A stretch of DNA of 64,000 nt from Platanthera guangdongensis (Eukaryota; Streptophyta; Magnoliopsida; Asparagales; Orchidaceae): positions 70,990,346 through 71,054,345 of the forward strand of contig CM077157.1 in the NCBI GenBank assembly GCA_039583875.1, written 5' to 3'. The notes beneath the pieces are model-generated. The model saw nothing but the letters and a program-made list of their open reading frames with translations, searched no databases and had not been told where the DNA came from. The stretch's first letter is position 1. Every line of letters begins with the position of its first letter. The position numbers and the translations under genes were made by a program. Below, piece after piece: positions 35,616 through 47,145 of the stretch.

Positions 35616-35770
35616 GTACCTCTAAACGACATGTAAATTAAGTTAAGTACCTCTGAATGGGCAGTTGGTCGTTATGTTAAGTACCTCTGAATGACGTCGT
35701 CGTCTAGTTAAGTACCTATGAACGACAAAGTTAACCATTAAATCGTGGACCTCTGAATGGCTGTGATACA
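35613..35770 (+). repeat. Tandem repeat, about 33-bp unit
   Basis: Four to five units of TTAAGTACCTCTGAAYGAC occur with 27-38 bp spacing, between the Sire-B LTR and the relict Tekay-type LTR. Confidence 0.65.
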
Positions 35771-35779
35771 CGGAAAGGC

Positions 35780-36340
<561 letters not shown>

Positions 36341-36363
36341 AGCAATCGTGCACGGGGGACCCC

Positions 36364-37195
36364 GTGCGGGCAACATTTGTCGTGGGGGCGACATTTGTCG
36401 TGGGGGCGACATTTGTCGTGGGGGCGACATTTATCGTGGGGGCGATATTTGTCATGGGGGCGACAGTTGTCGTGGGGGCGACCCATGTCGTGGGGGCGAC
36501 AGTTGTCGTGGGGGCGACAGTGGTCGTGGGGGCGACAGTGGTCGTGGGGGCGACAGTTGTCGTGGGGGCGACAGTTGTCGTGCGGGCGACAGTTGTCGTC
36601 AGCGACATTTGTCGTGGGGGTCACATTTGTCGTGGGGACGACATTTGTCGTGGGGACGACATTTGTCGTGGGGACGACATTTGTCGTGGGGACGACATTT
36701 GTCGTGGGGACGCAATTTGTCGTGGGGACTATATTTGTCGTGGTGGCGAGATTTTTCATGGGGGCAACAATTGTTGTGGGGACAAAAAATGTCGAGGGGA
36801 TGACGTTTGTCATGGGGGCGACATTTGGTGTGGGGGGCAACATTTGTCGTGGGGGCAACATTGGTCGTGGGCGATGACATTGGTCGGGGGAAGCGACATT
36901 GGGGTCGTGGGGGGCGACTTTGATCATCGGCGGCTACATTGTGTGTGGGCAGTGGCAAGTAACATGGGATGTTACACGGCGACAATGGTCGTAGGGCGCG
37001 ACATTGGTCCTGAGGGAGAGACATTAGTCATGGACGGCGACATTGGTCGTGTGCGTGACATAAATCGTCGGGGTGACATGGGTCGTGGGTGACGACATCG
37101 GTCGGTGGCGATGACATCGGTCATGGGCGGTGACATCGGTCGGGGGTGGTGATATCGATCGTTGGCGACATCGATCCTGGTCTCCGACATTTGGT
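36364..37195. repeat. 18-bp hairpin minisatellite, about 45 units
   Basis: The unit GGCGACATTTGTCGTGGG contains the CGAC/GTCG inverted repeat. Units are very regular from 36380 to 36870 and degenerate toward 37190, where GACATCGGTCG forms appear. It lies just inside the Helitron 3' hairpin. Long ORFs here (for example 36364-37092 and 36220-36927) arise from the 18-bp period and are not genes. Confidence 0.95.
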
Positions 37196-37750
37196 GGAGG
37201 CTAATATTATTGTTAACATGTACAAAAATCCTTCAGAAAATATCTACGGTGGCTTTTGTATATAGATTTTCTATGGTGGCTTTTGTATGGGGATATATTT
37301 TATGTAGTGTTGGAATTCTAATTTGAAAGTAATACTTAAAAAAATAAAAACAAAACATCGATATAACACTAAAAGACTAATACACATATCTAAGTTAAGA
37401 CGATCAAGGCAATGATTTCTATAGACACATACTATTATAATTTATAGCTGAAATTGAAAACAGAAGGAAGTTAGAGAAGATATTTGTGGATGTAAATAAT
37501 GAACTCATTTATAAACCATCATATATAATAAAATACTTATGTTGATCAATTCTTGAAGCAAATGACAACAAATGAACATAACCATAACCTGTTGAACATT
37601 GCTCGTTCCATTACCATAATAATAACCCGCTCGTTCAATGACCACAATAATAACCTGCTCGTTCCATGACCACAACCATAACCATAACAGAACTACATAA
37701 CAATGTAAAAGATAAACAGATAAAGTGCATAACACTACATCTAAGCAAAA
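37196..37750. other. AT-rich spacer inside the Helitron
   Basis: No gene seen. CGGTGGCTTTTGTAT is repeated at about 37240 and 37275. A CATAATAATAACCYGCTCGTTC repeat lies at 37610-37690. Confidence 0.6.
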
Positions 37751-38143
37751 TCATTTACTATCTCTTTTTCCCAGCAACTCCTTCGCAGCGGCATTTTCGT
37801 CGTAGTTCTTTGGAACCAGATATTTTGATGGCGTGAATAACTCACGAAAAGCAAACGCCCATTGATCCTCATCGCTTAGATCCCTTGGCACCCTTTTTAT
37901 GATCTTTCGGAGCCCCTTGTACTCTGATTTAGGCCTTAAGTGATACGGTAATGGTAAATTACCGTCTTTGTCTTTGTAATATTCGTCAATGCTATCAGGC
38001 ATGCCATCTACAAAAAATATAATTCAATGTGTTATGCTATATAACCGTAGTGCAGCCCAAAAATCTAGAAAGAGAAAATAAGTAAGCTGCTTACACATTT
38101 TATCTTTATGGTGCGACATCAAGTAATGCTTGATAAATTTGCC
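37751..38143 (-). CDS. Two-exon ORF downstream of RepHel, possible captured host fragment
   Basis: On minus, exon one (38143-38095) follows an acceptor AAATTAG and ends ATGT before GTAAGC. An 86-bp intron ends in TTTTTTGTAG. Exon two (38008-37751) continues in phase as YGMPDSIDEYYKDKDG and ends KELLGKRDSK. Exon two is open for 83 codons from its first ATG. The protein is charged and hydrophilic, and I do not recognise it. The GT-AG intron kept in phase suggests a transcribed gene piece. A further GT-AG intron (38221-38144) would link it to the helicase exon, but the phases do not match and a TAG ends the helicase just before. It is either a host exon pair picked up by the Helitron or a decayed C-terminal part of its own gene. 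Confidence 0.45.
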
Positions 38144-38224
38144 TAATTTAAAACATAAGTTAGAGATATGTAGTAAAACAATAAAACACAGAAATATTAC
38201 AAAAGATACAATAATTCTTACAAT

Positions 38225-40529
38225 CTATGTAATTTGGGCTGATGCATGTAATTTTGTGAACATTTCCTTGAACACAACATTTCTAGTGTATACTCCTTCA
38301 CGCCCATCCAAAGTACCATTTTTAATCATCACTTTGGTGTTGTTTGCAGAAACTCCTCTTGACAATGCCACATACAGTTGACCATGGCGAAAAACATCAT
38401 CCGGTAAATATACTCCAACATTTGAAATTGTTTGGCCCTGTGATTTGTTGATGGTCAGAGCATAGCTTAAACGTACTGGGAATTGCTTATGGGTGAGCTC
38501 GAATGGCAGCTTAACATCTTCTGCACTCTTCAAGGGAATTCGTGGTAGAAATACTCTGTGCCCTTTAAATTCTCCGCTCAATATTTCAGCTTCAATAACA
38601 TTTCTTGAAAATGTTACACATGTAAGCCTAGTTCCGTTGCACAATCCAATTTTTGGATCAATGTTTCTAATCAACATTATCGGTGAACCTTTCTTGAGAT
38701 TGAGCTCATGAGGTGGTAGATTTCCCGGATTTATTGAATTCAAGAATTCTGGCAAATATAAATTATGGGTGTCATCCACAACAGAATCAAAAGAGTAGTA
38801 TGTTTTGCATTCTCCCGGATATATTTCAAGACATTTTTCATTTATTCTGTTGACATCCTCATTTAAAGGAGTTATTATTGCTCTGCTTTCCATATATCTG
38901 ACATCAATTGGGGAACCTAGCTCAGGAAATATTGCATCAATCAATATATTTACAGAACGTTCATCTTCCCAAGGTATGACCATGGAGTTTGGAATTTGAA
39001 TCATATCATCTAGCACAGTTGGCTCATCACCGTTACCCACACGCAGTAGGAACTCTGAGAAATGAGGATCGTCATGAGCTCTCATGTTCACAGTTAAGCT
39101 AAGAATGTGAACATTTGTCCAAAGATACGATTCAACGATGCTCGCGCTAATAATTTGAGATTTGGTTCCATTTACAACCACCGGTGTTAGCTGACGGAAA
39201 TCACCACCAAAGATCATAACTTTGCCCCCAAAGGGCAGATTGACATCAAACACATCCCTAAAAGATCGATCCACAGTCTCAAATGCCTTCTTATGAATCA
39301 TTGGGGCCTCATCCCAAATAATTGCTCCGGCTTGTTGTATCAAATCACGCAAATCAGACTGCTTATTAAATTTGCATGTTGACATTATTTCAAATCTGAT
39401 GGGTATTTTGAATTTTGAATGTGCAGTCCTCCCACCTGGGAGCAGGTTTGCTGCGATCCCAAACGAAGTTGTTGCTAATATAATGAACCCTTCCTTTCTG
39501 AAAGTTGCTAGCAGTGCCCGATAAAGGTATGTTTTTCCCGTGCCTCCTGGACCATCTAAGAAAAACATTGCATTTTGTCTTTTTCGTATAGCTGTACCGA
39601 TTATGTTGAATGCTGACAATTGTTCTAGATTAAATGAGTGAACTGAATTAATGTCATCATCAGATATTGAGAATGACCGTTCATGTTCTATTAGGCTGGA
39701 TAAATTGTGAGAACCCTCAAAACCTTCACTTATGGATGGCAGACCAAAATCTGTTATTATTTTTTTATGCTGCTACAGAATGTCATCTAAATCATGAAGT
39801 AACTTATCTTTTATAAAAGTGTTACATGAAGTGCTTGCTGAGCTGTAATCTTCAGTCATACTGTCAAAGTTCTCATCCCACAGGTCTTGTACACAGGTCG
39901 GTTCACAGTATAACAAAATTGTTCCAAAAAGTCTTCTCAACGAAATTGGCATTTTAAAACATCTTGCTTCAGCCAGGCAATCTCGAATGCTATTATCCTC
40001 TTAAAGAAGTCCGTGTCGCTCTGCAGCCTGTTTAAATGTTGTACATTGAATACCAGTCACACACTTTAAATCCTCAAATGATTCTGGACCCTTAATATGA
40101 TTGAGTAGCAGCCGCAAGTAAAATCTTTCACCTTCCATTGGATTGACTGCATATATCCTACCAATAACCCTTTGGGTTGATACCCTCGGTATCCATTTGC
40201 GCTCGGTAGTTAAATATCTGTAGTACTTTGGAAAATCTTTATATAGGTACTTCTCGAGCTCTTGGTTGTCATTGTACAAACTAAAAAATTCAGTCATCAT
40301 CGATCTGGAGTTCCTCTCATTTGCCAGCACATTTGAAATTGTTGTCACTATCGAAGTGGACCTGATGTTGATTTGGTAGATGAATTTGTAGTCTCCAAAC
40401 ATAGGGATACATCCTCGTCATCTCAAACTTAAATATCTTCCACATAGCCTCAGGTGCACAAACCCAACGACCGTCGACGTATTTGCTCACCTCATCATAA
40501 TTAGGGGCAGACCGAACTTCAAACGACAC
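38225..40529 (-). pseudogene. Helitron RepHel: linker and PIF1-like helicase part
   Basis: The helicase would unwind DNA during rolling-circle transposition. ORF 39619-38225 (464 codons) is uninterrupted: Walker A GPGGTGKTYLYRAL, TTSFGIAA, Walker B IIWDEAPM, GGDFRQLTPVV, TVNMRAHDD, TINKSQGQT and LYVALSRGVS. These are the PIF1/Helitron motifs in normal order. The linker region (40529-39620) has ORFs 40529-40317 and 40402-40001, shifted against each other, plus stops near 40002 and 39775. The helicase appears intact on its own, but it cannot be made as a fusion with Rep because of the upstream stops. It ends TKLHASAQIT with a TAG. Confidence 0.9.
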
Positions 40530-40550
40530 GCAGTCATGTCCCTTGTAAAC

Positions 40551-42579
40551 CTACTTATACAAATATTTGATACTTTTAATACTACTACATATTTCCACAT
40601 TAATATGACAATCATACTTTAAGTGTACCCACAGGTTATATGGTATGACCCATCTATTATCCACAACAACTCCACGACCAACTGTAATAGTTCTATTGTC
40701 AAGCCTACGCCGATATACAGGATATGAGTCATTCCCTTGAACAGTATATTCTGCAAAAGGCTTAGGATATCTTTTATTGCACCCAAAATTTTTCATGCAC
40801 TGAGCATTCGGTTTGTAGTGACCACATGGGCCATGTATCATATGTTTTAGAACTGCATCATATAAAGGGCGATCCTCCTCTTGATTGGGTATCTCAGCGC
40901 TGACCAACGAATCGTACTCATCTGGAGTATTTAACTTATCTTCTGCATCAAAAATTACTAACATATGCACGTGGGGTAGACCTCTCTTTTGAAACTCAAT
41001 GATGTGAACGTGCGCAACCACCTTTCCAAGGATACCTTTATTGAAGATTTCATCTTTCAAATTTTCATACTTTGCTCGAAAAATTCTCGTAAGGAGATCT
41101 GGACGATCATGTGGCAATTGTCCTGGATACAATTCATTTCTTATTTCATTCCAGTTGGGATTGCATGTCATGGTTAAGAATATATCTGGTTTGCCGTAGT
41201 GTTGGACGATTGACATTGCATCTTGATACCTTTGATACATATCTCGGGGGCTTCCAATGAAGGAGGACGGAAGGACGGTTCGTCTCCCAATGTTTCCTAA
41301 GCAGAAGGAATTTCACGAAAGAAGGTAATGAACATCTATATCTACTAAAGTATAGGAGGAACATCAATAAGCATAAAGTTTTGAAGTAATAAGTATAAAT
41401 TTTAAAACCTGTAGCAAACATGCATAGAAGTCGCAACAACTAACGCGCAGCCCCTGATCTGTCTGAAAAGCTAAATCCCAACCAAAAGTACCATGCGGTA
41501 GTAGAAGTGGGTATTGAAGTGGATCATAATGACCCGCGTACTCTTTGATTGTAGTTAGATGTCCTGCTGTTGAATGAATTTTGATGTCCCTATCGGTAGA
41601 CTCTGCAAAATCTTCTACACCCACCAATATTGCAGCCACCTGAGATGCGGTAGGAAGGATGTATTGTCGGTCGGTAGGCCGTCGTTCACGAATAAGTAGT
41701 TGACACGATTGTAATTGTTGATGTTGAGCAATTTGTCTAAAATTCATGACATACGGGTTGTCAGTATCAAGGATATATTTGATCTCATTCAATATTTCTA
41801 TATCGAGTCCATTACTTTCCTCCAGACGATGTGAGGTTTCATTTTCAGTGTCGTAGATGAACATCTGCAGAAATCGTGGTTTGTTTCCCGGAGTAGGAAT
41901 AAGAGAACCAATCTTATGATATATAGCTCCATGCACTCTGAATGTGTACAAACCTTGGTTGAACGCCGGTAGTGTTTCGTCAAGCGTCACACCCATGGAT
42001 GTGAAAGAGAGTACGTGGTTGTATGTACGAATATTTTGCCTGAAATGACGCCCTTTTGTGGTCTGGTCAGTATAAAGAGCCATCAACTGGGGGGGGGGGG
42101 GGTACGGGAATGGGAGGTAAAACTACTTTGCCAAGTTTGCAGCATAAATTTTTTGATTCTTTGTGAAATAATCGAGCTGCACAGTCTGGGTAAGTTTTCG
42201 GTTGCGGGAGCCGAAAGATGCTGACGTTGTCGGACGAATGGTAATTTCTTTCTATATTTCGACGACCTGTCCTCGTGCTTGGTGCTGGTTGATTATCATT
42301 AATTTCATCTGGCTGATTTGGATCTTCTGACTCGGTTGGTTGGACATCCAAGGTTGATTGTAAAGCCAACGATGCACGCGATTGTCTTCACCTCGCATTC
42401 ACTGCATTTCGTTGTTCCGTACTCAATGTCTAGCGCCAATTACTAACACGCACTCGGGTTGACTCTCGAGCTTGCTCAGGCGTTGTCATCAAAGTCGAAG
42501 GCCTCCCTCTTTTATGCTGAACTGGCCCAACCTGAGTTGTCAATGATGATGACTCCCCTGCTTGATGTTGGTCTGCCAT
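40551..42579 (-). pseudogene. Helitron RepHel: N-terminal region and HUH Rep domain
   Basis: The ATG is at 42579. An N-terminal Arg-rich stretch with two stops precedes a Cys motif (CAARLFHKESKNLCC, about 42200). A C14 run on minus (42102-42089) shifts the frame into ALYTDQTTKGRHFRQNIRTYN (ORF 42086-41364). After FYACLLQ the expected segment of several dozen residues is missing. The frame resumes at LPSSFIGSPRDMYQRY (about 41255). The Rep part (41240-40551) has DIFLTMTCNPNW and the HUH motif GLPHVHML. It ends KYLYK-stop-VYKGHD: the TAG at 40553-40551 takes the place of the second tyrosine of the catalytic YxxxY pair. It is therefore not functional as read. Confidence 0.88.
42089..42102. repeat. 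G14 homopolymer at a frameshift in RepHel
   Basis: The upstream frame runs into poly-Pro and stops, while the downstream frame begins directly after. A length change in the run, or a base-call error, explains the shift. Confidence 0.85.
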
Positions 42580-45500
42580 CTGTATGTGTTTGAGTTGCTA
42601 TGTAATCAAACTATGAATAAGCCATGTCAATTAATTATCAAGCAAATCATTAATTGTAAGCCATGTTTTTGCTGATAAGGATGATTTTAAAAATGAGTTA
42701 AACATCTTATAAGCCTCATTTTGAATTAATTCCCCGCATCTCTCATATCCCTGCTATTGTTGTCTCTGACTTCGATATCTTCTTGGGATTCTTTTTATAT
42801 TGGTTCTTTATCATATCTTGCGTACAGTTGCTTTATAGCTTTCAGAATTCAGTCCTATTTATTTTGGCGCTTTTACTTGGTTTTTTAGAGGTGACAAAAG
42901 CACTACATGTTAGAAAGCTAGAGAGAACCATGAAGGTCTGAACAGAGCTACACCGGCAATAACAGATGAGCAAAAAAATATGCAAGCACATCACTAAAAA
43001 ACATGCAAGCAGAAACAAAAATTTGAAAGCAGAATAACTTAAAACACATACTTGGACTACACTAATTGGAGATCAGAATGGTTTCATAAGATGCATCCAA
43101 TTATTGTGGCTATTATTTTGAGCACCAAAACTGAAAATCAATTGCAACAAAGGAATGTACACAAAAACTGAGCACATAACTGAGCTTCTTCTCTGCAGAA
43201 CATTTATTCTCCCATCTCTCTTCCATACATTATTTTGATATGACAGCCAATGTGGTGGATGATTCAACAACAGAATGGTTTGCAAGAATAGATACTGCCG
43301 AACAATAAAATAGGAAGAATAGAGGTGAACAACCTTAAACCATAAAGGAGTTAGAGTGTGCACAACCTGTGCATAAAAATACTGAACAATTTCCGTGCTC
43401 AGCCCCTAATAAAATGGAAAGAAATTGGACCGCAAAAACTGTAAAAAATGTTAAAGTCTACAAAGAAATCGTTGGTGAAATAAAATAGGAAGAACAGAGG
43501 TGAACAACCTTAAACCATAAAGGAGTTAGGGTGCGCACAACTAACCCATAAAAGAATGAACAATTTATGTGCTCAGCCCCTAAAAAAATGGAAAGCAATT
43601 GGACTGCAAAAACTGTAAAAAATTGTTATAGAGCATGAAAAAATTACCGGCGAGAGCACTGTAAGGAGGAGATGAGAAATATTGTAGGAGGAACTCTATT
43701 TAGGCACCGTGGAGGAGATGCTCTTTCGACGGAGAAGCTCTGTTTTTTAGAGGTGACAAAAGCGCTACATGTTAGAAAGCTAGAGAGAACCATGAACGAC
43801 TGAACAGAGTTACACAGGCAACAACAGATGAGCACATCATCAATGCATATAGATGCAAAAAAATATGCAAGCACGTCACTAAAAAAACATGCAAGCAGAA
43901 ACACAAATTTGAAAGGAAAATAACTTAAAACACATACTTGGACTACACTAACTGGACATCAGAATGGTTTCATAAGATGCATCCAATTATTGCGGCTATT
44001 ATTTTGAGCACCAAAAATGAAAATCAAATGCAACAAAGAAATGTACACAAAAAATGTACACAGAAACTGTACCCATAAACTGTACACAAAAAATGGTTTG
44101 CAAGAATGGTTTGCAAGAATAGATACTGCCGAACAATTTCTGTGCTCAGAGGTGAAAAAGAAATCATTAGGGTGTGCACAACCAACCCATAAAAGATTGA
44201 AGAAATGTAAAGAAATCGTCACTTTCATCACAAAAATGTAAAGAAATCATTAGGGTGTGCTCAGAGGTGAACAAAGAAATGTAAAGAAATCATTGGTGAA
44301 AAACAGTTTGTGTGTAAAGAAACTGTAAAATTTGAGAACTCAAGGCATTTTAACAGCAGTTTTAGGTAAACCATTTGATTGATCTACCATCTGGAAGATT
44401 GAAAATTGGCTGGAGTGATTGGTGTAATTATGTCTTGCTGTTTTGTTCGGACTACACTAACTGGAGGATTGAAACAGTTTTTGATGGATTTTATTTCACT
44501 GTTTTGAAATTGAGAGGGCTTTTAATAGAATCATTTTGTATTCCTGGCCAAAAATGTTATAAGTATGATGAATTGTGTAATAGAAGTTTTTATGGATGCA
44601 AAAATCTATCAGCACGGGATAATATTGTATTTGGTTTCAAAACATTTGGCGCACCCACTAAAAATGCAAAAATCCATCAGATGGTTTACAGTGAAATAAA
44701 ATGCTTCCTTTCCTATTTTAGTGCTATCAGATGGCAACATTTATGCTTTAATTATCATTTAGGCCGTTTGATTATCAACATACTGTATTACATGTTTAGC
44801 TGTAAGCTGGAAGTCCTCAACAAACATTTTCTCCTCCAAAGGAGTCCGAACAAAACAGAGAAAAGAATAAAAATGAAAAACATATTTTACGTAACACTTT
44901 TTTTCTCCTCCAAAGGAGTTACAATTTTTTCACACATAAACACATTTTTTCACATATTTGATTAACACAGGTTCTGACTAACAGGAACGATGCCGTGAGA
45001 AGAGTTGAGCACAAAATGGAGTTAGGGTGTGCTCAGCCCCTAAAGAAATGGAAAGAAATTGGATTGCAGAGACTGTAAAAAATGGTGGAGAACAAATTGG
45101 TGGGGAGAGGAGGTAGGGTTATACCTCTGTGGAATAGGAGCACCGTTGATGGCACCGTGGAGGAGATTTGATGTACGTCTGTGGAATAGGAGCACCGTTG
45201 ATGGCACCGTGGAGGAGATTTGAGGTATGTCGAGTACTGCAAAGGAGTTACAAATTTTTTCACAGATAAACACATTTTGATTAACACAGGTTTGATTATC
45301 AACATACTGTCTTTGCAAGCAGAGAACTTCGAAAAATCAGAGAACTTCGAAAAATCAGAGAAATTTGGAAAAAAAAACAGGGGATTCTACCTTTGCAAGC
45401 AAAGAGTAAGAAAAAACTGAGAACAAGCAAACAATAAAAAAACTGAGGACTTTGGAACAAACATTTTACTTTAATTATCGAGTAAAAAACAGGGGATTCT

Positions 45501-46325
45501 GCCTTTGCAAGCAAAGAGTAAGAAAAAACTGAGAAGAAGCAAACAATAAAAAACTGAGGACTTTGGAACAAACATTTTACTTTAATTATCGAGTACTGCA
45601 AAGGAGTTACAAATTTTTTCACAGATAAACACATTTTTTCACATATTTGATTAACACAGTTTTTGACTAACAGGAACGATTCCGTGAGGAGAGTTGAGCA
45701 CAAAATGGAGTTAGGGTGTGCTCAGCCCCTAAAGAAATGGAAAGAAATTGGATTGCAGAAACTGTAAAAAATGGTGGAGAACAAAATGGTGGGGAGAGGA
45801 GGTAGGGTTATACCTCTGTGGAAGCTCTGTTGATGGCACCGTGGAGGATATGCTCTTTCGACGGAGAAGCTCTGTTGATGGAGCACTGTGGAGGAGATTT
45901 GAGGTATGTCGAGTACTGCAGAGAAGAAGCGTTGTGGAGAACAAAATGTTGGGGAGAGGAGGTAGGGTTATACCTCTGTGGAATAGGAGCACCGTGGACG
46001 ACGCAGAGGCAGGATGCGACGGGACGATGGTGGCGTGTAGAGAGGAGAAAGAAGGACGACGCAGAGGCGGGCAGTCACTGGCGGGAGCTGCTTTCGGCGC
46101 TGGCAGGATCTGCTTTCGGCCGGGTTCTGGCAAGGAGCGGCGTTTGAGCCCCGCAAAAAACCTAAAATATATAAAGATGTATTAATTATTGTATTAATTA
46201 AGTTTGAGTCCGGGAAAAGACCAAAAGGCCTCTACATTAATAAAAAGTAAATGTTTTAATGGGAGTATTTTGGGATTTAAAAGTTACACCATGAGGTGTT
46301 TAGGGGTTTCCTTATAGTATAAAGA
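42580..46325. other. Repeat-rich 5' part of the Helitron without recognised genes
   Basis: This AT-rich sequence holds two diverged direct duplications. Pair one is 42883-43160 and 43742-44045, starting TTTTAGAGGTGACAAAAGC. Pair two is 44925-45235 and 45612-45925, starting CACATTTTTTCACATATTTG. It also has short echoes of GGTAGGGTTATACCTCTGTGG (45115, 45799, 45960). The 196-codon frame at 44375-44965 resembles no family I know and has an AT-rich composition; I do not call it a gene. Minus-strand frames here are repeat echoes. Confidence 0.65.
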
Positions 46326-46337
46326 TATATATATATA

Positions 46338-46848
46338 TCTTATTATATAAAGCAATATAGGTATTTGGAGGCACGTCATAGAACAAACAAGAGCCATTTG
46401 ATCATGAAAGAGAGCATGAGATGGGGAGAGAGTTGGGAAAGAGAGAGGAGGGAGAGAGATAAAGAGAGAGAGACGGGGAGGGGAGAGAGGGAGAGAGAAA
46501 AGGGAGAGAGATGGGTAAGGGAGAGAAAGAAGAGGGAGAGAAAGGTTGTGTGAAATTAATGGTTTTACGATAAAACGTAATTTTTTTATAAAATAAAAAT
46601 TGTAATATTGATTTATATTTTTGTACGGTCATTTTGAGTACTTATATGTATATATTGCGGGCACTGCCCGTCTTGATGTGAGTGCATCCCGATTTGATGC
46701 GGGCGCATCACACTTTATTATGGGTGCATCCCGAAACGATGCATCGAGCACGGGAGAAGTCCTTTCGGAGGCGGGCAAAGCCCGTCTGGATGCGGCCTAA
46801 GGCCCCCCGAGAGCATCGAGCACGGGCGTAGCCCGTGCGAAGGTGCTC

Positions 46849-46849
<1 letters not shown>
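46338..46849 (+). mobile_element. Short non-autonomous Helitron-like element (512 bp)
   Basis: It starts TCTTATTATATAAAGC after an A of the TA tract. It ends with the hairpin GCACGGGC/GCCCGTGC, an 11-base tail GAAGGTGCTCG and then T. CGAGCAC...GTGCTCG gives a second possible stem. The tail length and TGCTYG end match those of the large Helitron at 36339, suggesting relatedness. It contains a GA-rich tract (46390-46550) and GATGCGGGCGCATC-type repeats (46680-46800). There is no gene. Its 5' end lies 12 bp from the 5' end of the large Helitron, in opposite orientation. Confidence 0.55.

Positions 46850-46938
<89 letters not shown>
46850..46938. repeat. (TA)n microsatellite, right remnant of the Helitron target
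   Basis: A pure TA run joining the small Helitron to the right part of the relict LTR. Confidence 0.95.
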
Positions 46939-46942
<4 letters not shown>

Positions 46943-47145
46943 TTCCTGTTGTGTAGTGGACATTCTTGTAATGTATGAGTTCAAAAAATAAATTGCTTCC
47001 GCTAGAATGCTCTGAGTTAGGGTGCGTTCATAATTGAACTTGAATTTGGAAACAACTTGTACTCTCCTTACCTGTCTATAGTATATGGCATCGGGCCCCG
47101 GCCTAACCTTCTGTCGTATGTTATATGACGGATGGGGGAGTTACA
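46939..47145 (+). repeat. Relict Tekay-type LTR, right part
   Basis: GTAGTGGACATTC, TTGCTTCCGCTAGAATGCTC, ATGGCATCGGGCCCCGGCC and GACGGATGGGGGAGTTACA align with 16211-16411 of the intact LTR. It ends at TTACA. No internal domains follow, so it is a solo or truncated LTR. Confidence 0.8.

Noticed and set aside
41300..41411. Intron in the Rep domain of the Helitron
   Set aside because: CAG|GTTTTA and TTCTGCTTAG look like splice sites, but joining them is out of phase and does not supply the missing residues. A deletion explains it better.
44375..44965. 196-codon ORF in the Helitron 5' region as a captured gene
   Set aside because: It is AT-rich, without a domain, splice context or similarity I can recall. 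It was kept only as unexplained sequence.
46390..46550. GA-rich tract as a gene (ORF 46365-46553)
   Set aside because: A simple-sequence purine tract that translates to Arg/Glu repeats.
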